NCBI GenBank assembly: GCA_021732745.1
Contig: JAKFUK010000001.1
Location: forward strand, 942,931-1,006,930
Length of the DNA stretch: 64,000 bases
Direction: 5' to 3'
DNA from: Nevskia sp.
Lineage (GTDB): Bacteria; Pseudomonadota; Gammaproteobacteria; Nevskiales; Nevskiaceae
The position numbers were made by a program, and so were the translations under genes. Positions 18,762 through 27,112 of this stretch are shown here, piece after piece. Within the stretch, counting starts at the first letter, position 1, and each line of letters begins with the position of its first letter. The notes under the pieces are model-generated. The model had not been told where the DNA came from. It ran no database searches and saw nothing but the letters and a program-made list of their open reading frames with translations.

Positions 18762-20396
18762 TTAGCCGAGGCTTCGCGCGGTATTGATGACATTGATGCC
18801 GTTGAAACGGGTCGTCGAAGACCCGTGCGACACCGCCGATACCTGGCTGGGCTGGCCCTTGCCATCGAAGAACGAACCGCCGAAGCGGTAGTCGCGCTCA
18901 TCGCAGATGGCCGCACAGGCACCCCAGAATTCCGGCGTGCGGATCTGGTAAGCCACGTCCTCAATCTGCTCGGTGATCTTGCCTTCCTTGATCTCGAAGA
19001 ACAGCTGGCCGCCGAACTGCGCGTTGTAGCGCTGCTGGTCGATGGAAAACGAGCCGTCGCCCACGATGTAGATGCCGTTCTCGACGTCCTTGATCATCTC
19101 GTCGACCGTGAGCTTCGCCTTGCCCGGTGCCAGCGACACATTGGCCATGCGCTGGAACTGCACGTTGGACCAGGAATCGGCGTAGCAGCAGCCCTGGGAC
19201 GCCTTCTCGCCGATGATGTGGACCTGATCGCGGATCGCCTGGTAGTTCACCAGCACGCCGTCCTTGACCAGATCCCAGCGCTGGGTGGCGATGCCTTCGT
19301 CGTCATAGCCCACGGCACCGAGGGTAGTCGGCTGCTGCTTGTCGGCGAACAGCTGGACGATGGGGCTGCCGTACTTGAAGTCCTTGCCCTTCCACTTGTC
19401 GAGCGTGGCGAAGCTGGTACCGGCGAAGTTGGCTTCGTAGCCGAGCACGCGGTCGAGTTCCAGCGGATGGCCGACCGATTCATGAATCGTCAGCCAGAGG
19501 TGCGAGGGATCGAGCACCAGATCGTACTTGCCGGGCTTGACCGAGCGCGCAGTAAGCTTGGCCCGCGCCTGCTTGGCGGCGGCCACCGCGTCTTCGACCA
19601 TGTCGTAGGAGTTGGTATAACCCACCACCCCGCCCGGCAGCTTGACCTTGCCGGAAGCCTTGGCATCGAGATACTCGTAGCCCATGCCCATCGGCGAGGA
19701 AAACTCGCTGCGGGTGCGGAACTTGCCGCTTTTCTTGTCGATGGCGGTGACCGTCATCGGCGTCCAGATGCGATGCACGTCCTGGTCGATGTAGCTGTTG
19801 TCGGTCGAGGCGAAATACTTCTGCTCGTTGACCAGGAACATGATCGAGTTGACGTAGTCCGCCCCCGCTTTCAGTGCGGCATTGTTGACCGCCAGCAGCA
19901 GATCGACCTTTTCCTTGATCGGCACTTCCATCGAGTTCTTCTTGATCGGCGTGGCCCAGGCCACTTCGCCGACGCCCTTGGTCGGGGCGAGCTGCACCGG
20001 CGCGGTCTGGAACTTGGAGTTGGCCTTGGCGATGGCAGCCGCCTGCTGCGCGGCCTTGGCGATGGCGTCCGGCGACAAGTCGCTGGTGGCAGCGAAGCCC
20101 CAGGTGCCGTTGACGATCACGCGAATGCCGATGCCGGTCGATTCGGTGTTGACCACGTTCTCGACCCGGGTTTCGCGGGTGATCACGAACTGGCGCAGAT
20201 AGCGGCCGATGCGGGCATCGGCATAGGTGGCACCGGCCTTGGTGGCGGCGTTCAGGGCGATGTCGGCAAGCACCTTGCGCATCGCCTTGTCAGCCGGGGT
20301 GGCGAGCACTTCGGCCGCTACTGCATGGCCGTACACCGGCAGCATCAGCGCGCCGACGCTGGTGCTGGTTCGTTTCAGGAAGTCGCGTCTGTCCAT
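18762..20396 (-). CDS. TldD-family metalloprotease with Tat signal peptide
   Basis: This 544-residue protein begins MDRRDFLKRTSTSVGALMLP, a twin-arginine signal (RRDFLK), with cleavage probably after HAVAA near residue 28. The catalytic zinc motif HESVGH lies at 305-310, followed by LELDRVLGYEANFAGTSFA. Near the end are RMANVSLAPG, ENGIYIVGDGSFSIDQQRYNAQFGGQLF and FWGACAAICDE. It is therefore the active subunit of a TldD/TldE protease, predicted to be exported folded to the periplasm. E. coli TldD is cytoplasmic and has no such signal. It is the first gene of the operon that runs to 9744. Confidence 0.92.
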   Translation of the reverse strand: MDRRDFLKRTSTSVGALMLPVYGHAVAAEVLATPADKAMRKVLADIALNAATKAGATYADARIGRYLRQFVITRETRVENVVNTESTGIGIRVIVNGTWGFAATSDLSPDAIAKAAQQAAAIAKANSKFQTAPVQLAPTKGVGEVAWATPIKKNSMEVPIKEKVDLLLAVNNAALKAGADYVNSIMFLVNEQKYFASTDNSYIDQDVHRIWTPMTVTAIDKKSGKFRTRSEFSSPMGMGYEYLDAKASGKVKLPGGVVGYTNSYDMVEDAVAAAKQARAKLTARSVKPGKYDLVLDPSHLWLTIHESVGHPLELDRVLGYEANFAGTSFATLDKWKGKDFKYGSPIVQLFADKQQPTTLGAVGYDDEGIATQRWDLVKDGVLVNYQAIRDQVHIIGEKASQGCCYADSWSNVQFQRMANVSLAPGKAKLTVDEMIKDVENGIYIVGDGSFSIDQQRYNAQFGGQLFFEIKEGKITEQIEDVAYQIRTPEFWGACAAICDERDYRFGGSFFDGKGQPSQVSAVSHGSSTTRFNGINVINTARSLG

Positions 20397-20617
20397 CGGG
20401 GTCGCCGTCTCCAGGGTTCGATTCGGGGCGCGGCTGCGGTGATATCGACGTGCCGTCGGTCGGTTTGCGCAGTCGCGATAAGTTGCTAGGACGGCATCAT
20501 GGCCAGATTCGTTTGAATCGACTTTTCGCGCCGTCGGAATGGTGAATCCGCCGCACGAATCGCGCCTGAAATCAGCAGGTCATGGGCACTTGAGAACAGC
20601 AGCCGGGGATTTCCGTC

Positions 20618-22474
20618 CTATCGGGCAGCGTAGATTTCGCTGCCCGCAGCCTTCGTCGCCCGCTTGAACAGAGACTTGAGATCGCCGCTGTGCAGGGCGA
20701 CGGTCAGGGTGTCGGCCAGATCCAGCGCCTGCCGCAACTCGGCTTCCGCCTGCGCGCGCTTGATTCGCTTGTACCAGCGTGGCTTGGCCAGCAGCAGGTA
20801 GGCCGGCTGCTCCGGGAACACGTCGACCTGCTTGCGCACCAGCCAGACCTTGGCCAGCCAGCCGAGCCCGGCGCAGGCCTCGCGCAGGCGGGTTCGCTGT
20901 GCGTCGTCGATATCCGGGCTCAGATAATGGTCCTTAGGGCTGAACTCGGCGCGTTCGGCGGCCGCGCGCTGTTCCAGCTCGTCGCGCGCCTGCCAGGCGT
21001 CGATATAGGGTTTGGCCTCGGCGGCACGGCCGCGCTCCATCAGGAATTCGTGGATCAGCACCGCACCCGGCTTGATCGCGTTCGGGTCCTGCTGCATCAC
21101 CTTGTCGATGATCGCGATGCCGCGCTCGTCACCTTGCCGCAGCAAGATCTGGCCGATCGCGTAGCGCGCTTCGGCGATCTCCGGATGCGCTTCGGCGAAA
21201 GCCTGGAAGCGCGGCAGCGCGGTCGCCGAGTCGTGCACGGTTTCGGTCAGCACCGCCTGCCGCCAGCTCTCGCCGGTATCGAGGCCGGTATCGCTGGCGG
21301 CCTTCTCGTCGAGCGTGATCAGTTCGCGCCGTTCCTGCTGGCGCTGCTCGTGACGCTCGCGCCAGGGCTGGGCGACACCGGCCCGCCAGCGATCGTCGAA
21401 TTCCTTCGCCAGCACCTCGGCAGTCGGCCCCAGAAACACGGCGGCAGCGGACTGTCCGGCGGCCGGCGGCACCGCAGCGGTCTTGCCGAGGGCCGCCAGC
21501 CGATCGTTCAGCGCCGGATGGGTGTCGGACCAGTTGGTGCGGTGCTGCATCGCCCGTTGCAGGCGCGCTTCGGCATCGTTCCAGTCGCCGTAGCGATGGC
21601 CACCTTCGAGCAGTTGCGCGAACGGCCGCGCGGTCGGTTCCGGATCGTGCGGCACGCGCTGCCAGACCGGCTTCCAGACCTGGCTTTCCTGGTAGTCGTG
21701 GCCGATCTGGGCGATCACCAGCGCCTGCGCCGCTGGATCGGCACCGACCAGCCTGGCGCTCGCGGCATCGGCCGCGTATTCCTGCGCCCGCGCCAGCACG
21801 AAGGAATAGGCGTTGAATTTCGGCCCGAACCAGGCGAAGAAGCGCTTGAAGAAAAAGCCGCCGCGTTCGCTGAACTGCTGCTGCAAGCGCCCCCAGAGCA
21901 CCCGCATGCGGTAGATGCGACCGGTCATCCGCGAGTCACCGGCACCGAAATGGCCGAATTCGTGGGCGAGCACGGCGCGGAACTGGTCCGGCGACATCGC
22001 CGACATCATCGGCAGCCCCAGGATCAGGTAGTTGCGCCACCAGCCGAGCGCTCCGAGGCGCGCGTGCTCGGCAACCGCGGCGTTGTAATCGTCGGTGACC
22101 AGCACCTGATGCGGTTTCGGGCCGGGAATCGCGGCGCGGATGCGGTCGATCTCGGCGAACAGCGCCGGCGCTTCCGCTTTGCTCAGCGGCCGGCCCTGCG
22201 GCGGATCGAAGCGCACCCAGATCGACTTCAGCACCGACCACGCGAACCAGATCGGCAGCCAGATGATCTTCAGCAGCTTGACCAGCAGGATCGGCTGCAC
22301 GAAGCAGATCACCACCAGCACGGCGCTGACCAGCAAGGCACCGAGCACCAGCAGCAGCACGTACAGATAGCCGACCGCTGCCAGCGCGAAGACTTCCAGG
22401 CGAAAGCGTTGCGGCTGGCGCTGCGCACGCTCGGTGAGCCGCTGGACCAGTTCCGTGAATCCCTGTTCGGTCAT
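20618..22474 (-). CDS. M48 family (HtpX/Ste24-like) membrane metalloprotease
   Basis: This 618-residue protein starts MTEQGFTELVQRLTERAQRQ. There are two long N-terminal helices (about 30-58 and 60-90), then the zinc motif HEFGH at 171-175 within FRAVLAHEFGHFGAG. The third ligand is probably in RAQEYAADAASARLVG. The C-terminal half contains TPR-like helical sequence (RFQAFAEAHPEIAEARYAIGQILL). Peptidases of this type degrade or trim membrane or secreted proteins. It is much longer than HtpX (about 290 residues). An upstream in-frame extension to 22543 is not supported by a better start. Confidence 0.85.
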   Translation of the reverse strand: MTEQGFTELVQRLTERAQRQPQRFRLEVFALAAVGYLYVLLLVLGALLVSAVLVVICFVQPILLVKLLKIIWLPIWFAWSVLKSIWVRFDPPQGRPLSKAEAPALFAEIDRIRAAIPGPKPHQVLVTDDYNAAVAEHARLGALGWWRNYLILGLPMMSAMSPDQFRAVLAHEFGHFGAGDSRMTGRIYRMRVLWGRLQQQFSERGGFFFKRFFAWFGPKFNAYSFVLARAQEYAADAASARLVGADPAAQALVIAQIGHDYQESQVWKPVWQRVPHDPEPTARPFAQLLEGGHRYGDWNDAEARLQRAMQHRTNWSDTHPALNDRLAALGKTAAVPPAAGQSAAAVFLGPTAEVLAKEFDDRWRAGVAQPWRERHEQRQQERRELITLDEKAASDTGLDTGESWRQAVLTETVHDSATALPRFQAFAEAHPEIAEARYAIGQILLRQGDERGIAIIDKVMQQDPNAIKPGAVLIHEFLMERGRAAEAKPYIDAWQARDELEQRAAAERAEFSPKDHYLSPDIDDAQRTRLREACAGLGWLAKVWLVRKQVDVFPEQPAYLLLAKPRWYKRIKRAQAEAELRQALDLADTLTVALHSGDLKSLFKRATKAAGSEIYAAR

Positions 22475-22562
22475 GCCTTGCCTCGTTGCATTGAGTGGTG
22501 ATCGCCAGCCCAGCCTTGCGGCTAAACTCGGCTCGCACCCCAATTATCCCTACAGGACGGCC

Positions 22563-23339
22563 ATGGCGACTCAACTTTTTGACCTGACCGGCAAGGTCGC
22601 GCTGATCACCGGCGCCTCGCGCGGCATCGGCGAAGCCACTGCCCGCCTGCTCGCCGAACAGGGCGCGCATGTGGTGATTTCCAGCCGCAAGCAGGAAGAC
22701 CTCGATGTGGTCGCTGCGAGCATCATCGCGGCCGGCGGCAAGGCCACGGCGATCGCGGCGCATCAGGGTGAATCGGCGGCACTGAAGGCGCTGATCGGCG
22801 AGATCGAATCGGGCTTGGGACGCCTCGACATCCTGGTCAACAACGCCGCCACCAACCCCTACTTCGGCCACATCAGCGATACCGAGATGTCGATGGTCGA
22901 CAAGACCATGCAGGTCAACATCAAGGGCTATTTCGAGCTGGCAGCACTCGCCTCGAAACTGATGAAGAAGGGCGGCGGCGGTGCCATCGTCAACATCGCC
23001 TCGATCAACGGCGTGAAGCCGGGCATGTACCAGGGCATCTACTCGATCACCAAGGCGGCGGTGATCAACATGACCCAGGCCTTCGCCAAGGAATGCGCGC
23101 CGTGGAAAGTACGCTGCAATGCCGTGCTGCCGGGGCTCACCGAAACCAAGTTTGCCTCCGCCCTGACCAAGAACGAGCAGTTGATGAAGCAGGTGCTGCC
23201 GCAGATTCCGCTGGGCCGTGCCGCACAGCCGAACGAGATCGCCCCGGCGATCCTCTATCTGGTGTCGCCGGCATCAAGCTACGTGACCGGCACCACGCTC
23301 ACCGTCGACGGCGGCCTGATCGGCTGCGGCGGGCTCTGA
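22563..23339 (+). CDS. Short-chain dehydrogenase/reductase (SDR)
   Basis: This 258-residue classical SDR carries cofactor motif TGASRGIG (residues 16-23), NNAA at about 91-94, catalytic Ser in IVNIASING and the YSITK active-site pair. It ends with the GxxxTVDGGLIGCGGL tail. It uses NAD(P)H on an unknown alcohol or ketone. It diverges from the M48 gene (88 bases apart) and is followed 14 bases later by the Lon-N gene, so it probably leads a three-gene operon. Confidence 0.9.
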   Translation: MATQLFDLTGKVALITGASRGIGEATARLLAEQGAHVVISSRKQEDLDVVAASIIAAGGKATAIAAHQGESAALKALIGEIESGLGRLDILVNNAATNPYFGHISDTEMSMVDKTMQVNIKGYFELAALASKLMKKGGGGAIVNIASINGVKPGMYQGIYSITKAAVINMTQAFAKECAPWKVRCNAVLPGLTETKFASALTKNEQLMKQVLPQIPLGRAAQPNEIAPAILYLVSPASSYVTGTTLTVDGGLIGCGGL

Positions 23340-23353
23340 GCGGAGGCGCGGCG

Positions 23354-23944
23354 ATGGCGATGGAAATCCCGATCTTCCCGCTCGGCACCGTGCTGTTTCC
23401 CGGCGGCCGCCTGCCGCTGCGCATCTTCGAGCCGCGCTACGTGGAGATGACCAAGGCCTGCATCCGCGACAACACCCTGTTCGGCGTGGCCTTGATCGTC
23501 GGCGGCTTCGAGGTCGGCACGCCGGCGGTACCGGCCAAGGTGGGCTGCACCGCGCGGATCATTGACTGGGATGTGCCGAATCCGGGGCTGTTCACGCTCA
23601 ATTCGCAGGGCGAAACCGCGTTCCGGCTGCTCGATCGCCGCACGCAGCCCGACGGCCTGATCGTCGGCACCGTTGAACTGATCGAGCCGCCCGACCCCAC
23701 CGGCGTGCCCGAACGCTATGCCCCGATGCAGCAACTGCTGGCCGACCTGATCCAGGAAATCGGCGAAGACAACTTCGCCAAGCCGCCCCGTTTCGATGAC
23801 GCCGCCTGGGTCGCCTGCCGGCTCGCCGAGCTGCTGCCGATTCCGCCGGAGCGCAAGCAGAAGCTGCTGGAAGCGACGCGGCCGCTGGCGATGCTGTCCG
23901 ATGTCGAAACCCTGCTGCGCGATCTTCGGGACGACCGCTCGTGA
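23354..23944 (+). CDS. Lon-N (LON substrate-binding) domain protein
   Basis: This 196-residue protein consists only of a Lon N-terminal domain: IPIFPLGTVLFPGGRLPLRIFEPRY at residues 5-29 is the family signature. There is no ATPase or protease part. Such free-standing proteins are common; their job is unproven, perhaps substrate recognition. A second ATG two codons downstream is an alternative start. The stop overlaps the GTG of the DUF1415 gene by four bases. Confidence 0.88.
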   Translation: MAMEIPIFPLGTVLFPGGRLPLRIFEPRYVEMTKACIRDNTLFGVALIVGGFEVGTPAVPAKVGCTARIIDWDVPNPGLFTLNSQGETAFRLLDRRTQPDGLIVGTVELIEPPDPTGVPERYAPMQQLLADLIQEIGEDNFAKPPRFDDAAWVACRLAELLPIPPERKQKLLEATRPLAMLSDVETLLRDLRDDRS

Positions 23945-24498
23945 GCGAGGCGGTGATTCATCCGGTCGAGGTCGCTGTGCGGTCATGGCTGGAAATGGTC
24001 GTCATCGGCCTGAACCTGTGCCCATTCGCGTCCAAGCCATTTCGCGATGGCCGCGTGCGGGTGCTGGTCAGCGAAGCGAAAACCGGCATCGAGCTGCTGA
24101 CCGATCTGCAGCTGGAACTGGCGCGGCTTGCCGATACGCCGGTCACCACGCTGGAAACGACCCTGATCGCGATTCCGCAGATGCTCGCCGACTTCGCCGA
24201 CTACAACGATTTCCTCGACGACGTCGACGCCCTGCTCGACGAATACGAGTGGTCCGGCGAGTACCAGGTGGCGAGCTTTCATCCGGACTACCAGTTCGCC
24301 GGCACCCTGCCGACCGAAGCCGGCAACTACACCAACCGCTCGCCGGTGCCGATCCTGCACCTGCTGCGCGAGGACAGCGTCGAAGCGGCCGTCGACAGCC
24401 ATCCCGATCCGGATGGCATTCCGGATGCCAATGTCGCGAAGCTCGAAGCGATGTCGCTAGCGCAGCGGCGGGCGCTGTTTTCGTTCTTGTCGCGCTGA
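23941..24498 (+). CDS. DUF1415 family protein
   Basis: This 185-residue protein starts with GTG inside the upstream stop (GTGA). It has the family core VVIGLNLCPFASKPF near residue 20, then FNDFLDDVDALL-type sequence, EYQVASFHPDYQFAGT and NRSPVPILHLLREDSV. It is a soluble protein of unknown function, common in gamma- and betaproteobacteria. Coupling to the Lon-N gene suggests shared expression. Confidence 0.85.
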   Translation: MSEAVIHPVEVAVRSWLEMVVIGLNLCPFASKPFRDGRVRVLVSEAKTGIELLTDLQLELARLADTPVTTLETTLIAIPQMLADFADYNDFLDDVDALLDEYEWSGEYQVASFHPDYQFAGTLPTEAGNYTNRSPVPILHLLREDSVEAAVDSHPDPDGIPDANVAKLEAMSLAQRRALFSFLSR

Positions 24499-24510
24499 TT
24501 CAGAGGCTGG

Positions 24511-24688
24511 TCTCACGCGGAGGCCGCAGAGAAAAGCTTGAAGCGGAAGCGGTTTCGCACGAAGCACACGAAGTTCACCAGGAAAATCAGAAGCGCGTTC
24601 AGCGATCGCAGGTCTTCGTGGACTTTGTGTTCTTTGTGTGAAATCGCTTTTGCCGTTCTCCGCGTCCTCCGCGTTCTCTGCGTGAGAC
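24511..24688. repeat. Large composite inverted repeat filling the gap before the acyl-CoA synthetase
   Basis: The outer arms are TCTCACGCGGAGG-type sequence at 24511 and CCGCGTTCTCTGCGTGAGAC ending 24688. Inner arms are CACGAAGCACACGAAGTTCA and its imperfect inverse TTCGTGGACTTTGTGTTC. The outer arms resemble the outer arms at 1270-1418. The 330-base gap from 24499 to 24828 holds this and the promoter of the next gene, and nothing else recognisable. Confidence 0.75.
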
Positions 24689-24828
24689 AGGTTTCGGCAG
24701 GCATCACCCGCCATCGTCGCCCCGATGCCCGGCCGCTATAGTTCGCCGCATCTTGACCACAACGATCCGTCCGCCGCATTGACGCGGAATTGACGGACAA
24801 GCCAGACAACAAACCAGGAGAACCCAGC

Positions 24829-26487
24829 GTGACCCCACTGCCGCCGATCGACCGCACGCCGTCCGCCTACAACTACCAGCTGCTGATCAAGCACCTGCTG
24901 ACCAGCCCGATCAATCGCGCCTCGAAGCACGAGATCGTCTACCGCGACAAGGCCCGCTTCACCTATCCGCAATTCGTCGAGCGCGTGCACCGTGCCGCCA
25001 ACCTGCTGAGTGCCCTTGGTGCCAAGCCGGGCATGACCATCGCGGTGATGGAATGGGACAGCCAGCGCTATCTGGACCTCTACTTCGCGATCCCGATGCT
25101 CGGTTGCGTGATGCAAACGGTGAACATCCGCCTGAGCCCGGAGCAGATGCTGTACACGCTGAACCACGCGGCGGCCGACATCGTGCTCTGCAATGCCGAC
25201 TTCGTGCCGATGCTCGAACCGCTGCTCGGCCAGCTTGAATCGGTCAAGCACTACATCGCCATTTCCGAAGACGGCAGCACCCCGGCCTGCAAGATTCCCT
25301 TCGTAGGCGAGTACGAAACCCTGCTCGCCCAGGCCGCGCCCTGCTTCGACTTCCCGGAGTTCGACGAGAACGCGCGGATGTCGACCTTCTACACCTCCGG
25401 CACCACCGGCCTGCCGAAGGGCGTGTACTACAGCCATCGCCAGATGATGCTGCACACCCTGGCCGTGGCCTCCACCTTCGGCACGGCACCGGTGCAGGGC
25501 CGCATCCATCAGGACGACGTGTACATGGCGATCACGCCGATGTTCCACGTTCACGCCTGGGGCATGCCGTATGTCGCGACGATGCTCGGCATCAAGCAGG
25601 TCTACGCCGGCCGCTACACGCCGGACATGCTGCTGCAGCTGATCGCCACCGAGAACGTCACCTACTCGCACTGCGTGCCGACCATCCTGCACATGATCCT
25701 GAGCCACCCGATGGCCAAGGAAGTGGACCTGTCGAAGTGGAAGGTGCTGGTTGGCGGCTCGGCCTTGCCGAAGGGTCTGGCCAGGGCAGCTCTGGATCGC
25801 GGCATCGACGTGTTCACCGGCTACGGCATGTCCGAAACCGGCCCGCTGCAAGTCATCAACCACATCCCCACCGACCAGCTCGGCGGCGACACCGACCACC
25901 AGGCCAGCCTTCGCGTCCGTACCGGCCGTCCCGCGCTGCTCTGCGACGTGCGTGCAGTGGATGCCAACGTCAAACCACTGCGGAACGACGGCAAGTCGAC
26001 CGGCGAAATCGTCTTCCGCTCGATCTGGACCACGCAGGGCTACTACAAGAATCCAACCGCGTCCGAAGAACTCTGGCAGGGCGGCTGGATGCACTCCGGC
26101 GACATCGGCAGCTTCGGCCCGGACGGCGTGCTGGTGATCTCCGATCGCGTCAAGGACGTGATCAAGACCGGCGGCGAATGGGTGTCGTCACTCGATCTGG
26201 AAAACCTGATCTCCGCGCATCCCTGCGTCAGCGAAGTCGCCGTGATCGGCATCAAGGACGCGAAGTGGGGCGAACGCCCGGTCGCCCTCATCGTGCTCAA
26301 GCCCGACCAGACCGGCGACGAAGCCGAGATCAAGCGCTACATGATGAGCTTCGCCGACAAAGGCCTGATCTCCAAGTACGGCGTGCCGGAGCGGGTACTG
26401 TTCGTCGATGCGCTGGACAAGACCAGCGTTGGCAAGCTGGACAAGAAGGTGTTGCGGGTGAAGTTCGCGGAGGTTGGGGCGGCTTGA
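24829..26487 (+). CDS. Fatty acyl-CoA synthetase (AMP-forming, AlkK-like)
   Basis: This 552-residue enzyme is read from the GTG at 24829, which has AGGAG at 24816-24820; an upstream TTG (24790) is weaker. ANL-superfamily motifs: AMP-binding STFYTSGTTGLPKGVYYSH (about 182-200), ITPMFHVHAWG, TGYGMSETGP, GWMHSGDIG and the hinge VKDVIKTGGEWVSSLDLEN. Near the C-terminus DKTSVGKLDKKVLR carries the catalytic lysine. It activates medium or long-chain carboxylic acids to CoA thioesters for beta-oxidation. The gene appears monocistronic, with repeats on both sides. Confidence 0.9.
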   Translation: MTPLPPIDRTPSAYNYQLLIKHLLTSPINRASKHEIVYRDKARFTYPQFVERVHRAANLLSALGAKPGMTIAVMEWDSQRYLDLYFAIPMLGCVMQTVNIRLSPEQMLYTLNHAAADIVLCNADFVPMLEPLLGQLESVKHYIAISEDGSTPACKIPFVGEYETLLAQAAPCFDFPEFDENARMSTFYTSGTTGLPKGVYYSHRQMMLHTLAVASTFGTAPVQGRIHQDDVYMAITPMFHVHAWGMPYVATMLGIKQVYAGRYTPDMLLQLIATENVTYSHCVPTILHMILSHPMAKEVDLSKWKVLVGGSALPKGLARAALDRGIDVFTGYGMSETGPLQVINHIPTDQLGGDTDHQASLRVRTGRPALLCDVRAVDANVKPLRNDGKSTGEIVFRSIWTTQGYYKNPTASEELWQGGWMHSGDIGSFGPDGVLVISDRVKDVIKTGGEWVSSLDLENLISAHPCVSEVAVIGIKDAKWGERPVALIVLKPDQTGDEAEIKRYMMSFADKGLISKYGVPERVLFVDALDKTSVGKLDKKVLRVKFAEVGAA

Positions 26488-26492
26488 GAAAC

Positions 26493-26626
26493 GTAGGGCG
26501 GGTCACGACCCGCCATTGACGATGCGCCTCGGCCAGCTCGTCGCTTGTCGCTGGCCGAGGCGGCGCGCGGGGTTGACTGATGTCGCAATGGCTTCCTGGA
26601 AAGCGGCGGGTCGCGACCCGCCCTAC
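26493..26626. repeat. GTAGGGCGGGTCGCGACCC palindromic element (extended)
   Basis: It starts GTAGGGCGGGTCACGACCCG and ends GGGTCGCGACCCGCCCTAC. The interior (26527-26570) contains a second, smaller inverted pair, CTCGGCCAGC/GCTGGCCGAG. It abuts the broken DUF4160 gene and may have truncated it. Confidence 0.85.
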
Positions 26627-26634
26627 TCAGGCTG

Positions 26635-26769
26635 GCAGGGCGTTCACCGATTCGGCAGACTCGCCTTGTGCAGGCTTGGATCGAGCTTCGACGCGAACAC
26701 CTGCTGTTTGCTGACTGGACGCTGGCTACACAAGGCGAACCCTTGTTCAAGCTCGAACCGCTGAGGTGA
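26635..26769 (+). pseudogene. DUF4160 C-terminal fragment
   Basis: In the frame beginning at 26641 the sequence reads VQAWIELRREHLLFADWTLA and ends EPLFKLEPLR with TGA at 26767-26769. This is the usual C-terminus of DUF4160 proteins (helix with WIExxRxxLLxxW, ending FKIxPL). There is no start codon and no N-terminal domain; upstream the frame runs into the palindrome and a stop at 26578. The intact DUF2442 gene follows at once. DUF4160 and DUF2442 genes are frequent neighbours, so this is a decayed partner. Confidence 0.75.
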
Positions 26770-26773
26770 AATG

Positions 26774-27043
26774 ATGAACCCGAAAGCCGTCGGAGTACAT
26801 CCGCTTCTGGATTATCAGCTTGATGTGGTGTTCGCCAATGGAGAGCGGCGCATCTTTGATGTGCGGCCGTACCTTGAGCGAGGTGTGTTTCGGTTGCTCA
26901 AGGATGCGGAGCGCTTCGCGTCGGCGCGCGTTGTCGCCGGCTCGGTGGAATGGCTTGGAGAGATCGACTTGAGCTACGACACCTTGTATGTCGAAGGAGC
27001 TGCGGTTCGTGTGGCGGATCATAAGTTGAGCCTGGCCTCTTAA
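26774..27043 (+). CDS. DUF2442 family protein
   Basis: This 89-residue protein starts MNPKAVGVHPLLDYQLDVVF. The pattern GERRIFDVRPYLERGVFRLLKD then WLGEIDLSYDTLYVEG matches DUF2442, small proteins usually paired with DUF4160 and often considered toxin-antitoxin-like. Of the tandem ATGs the second (26774) is better spaced from GAGGTG. Its upstream partner is truncated, so any pair function is lost here. The 3' third of the gene is copied at 28101-28192. Confidence 0.8.
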   Translation: MNPKAVGVHPLLDYQLDVVFANGERRIFDVRPYLERGVFRLLKDAERFASARVVAGSVEWLGEIDLSYDTLYVEGAAVRVADHKLSLAS

Positions 27044-27112
27044 ATTCCACCGAGCATTTCGAAGTCATGTTATTGAAATCAAAACCACTTTATTGCTGCG
27101 TTTAAGATTGAT

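Noticed and set aside
24790-24828. TTG start extending the acyl-CoA synthetase by 13 residues
   Set aside because: The GTG at 24829 has AGGAG at eight-base spacing and gives the usual family N-terminus.
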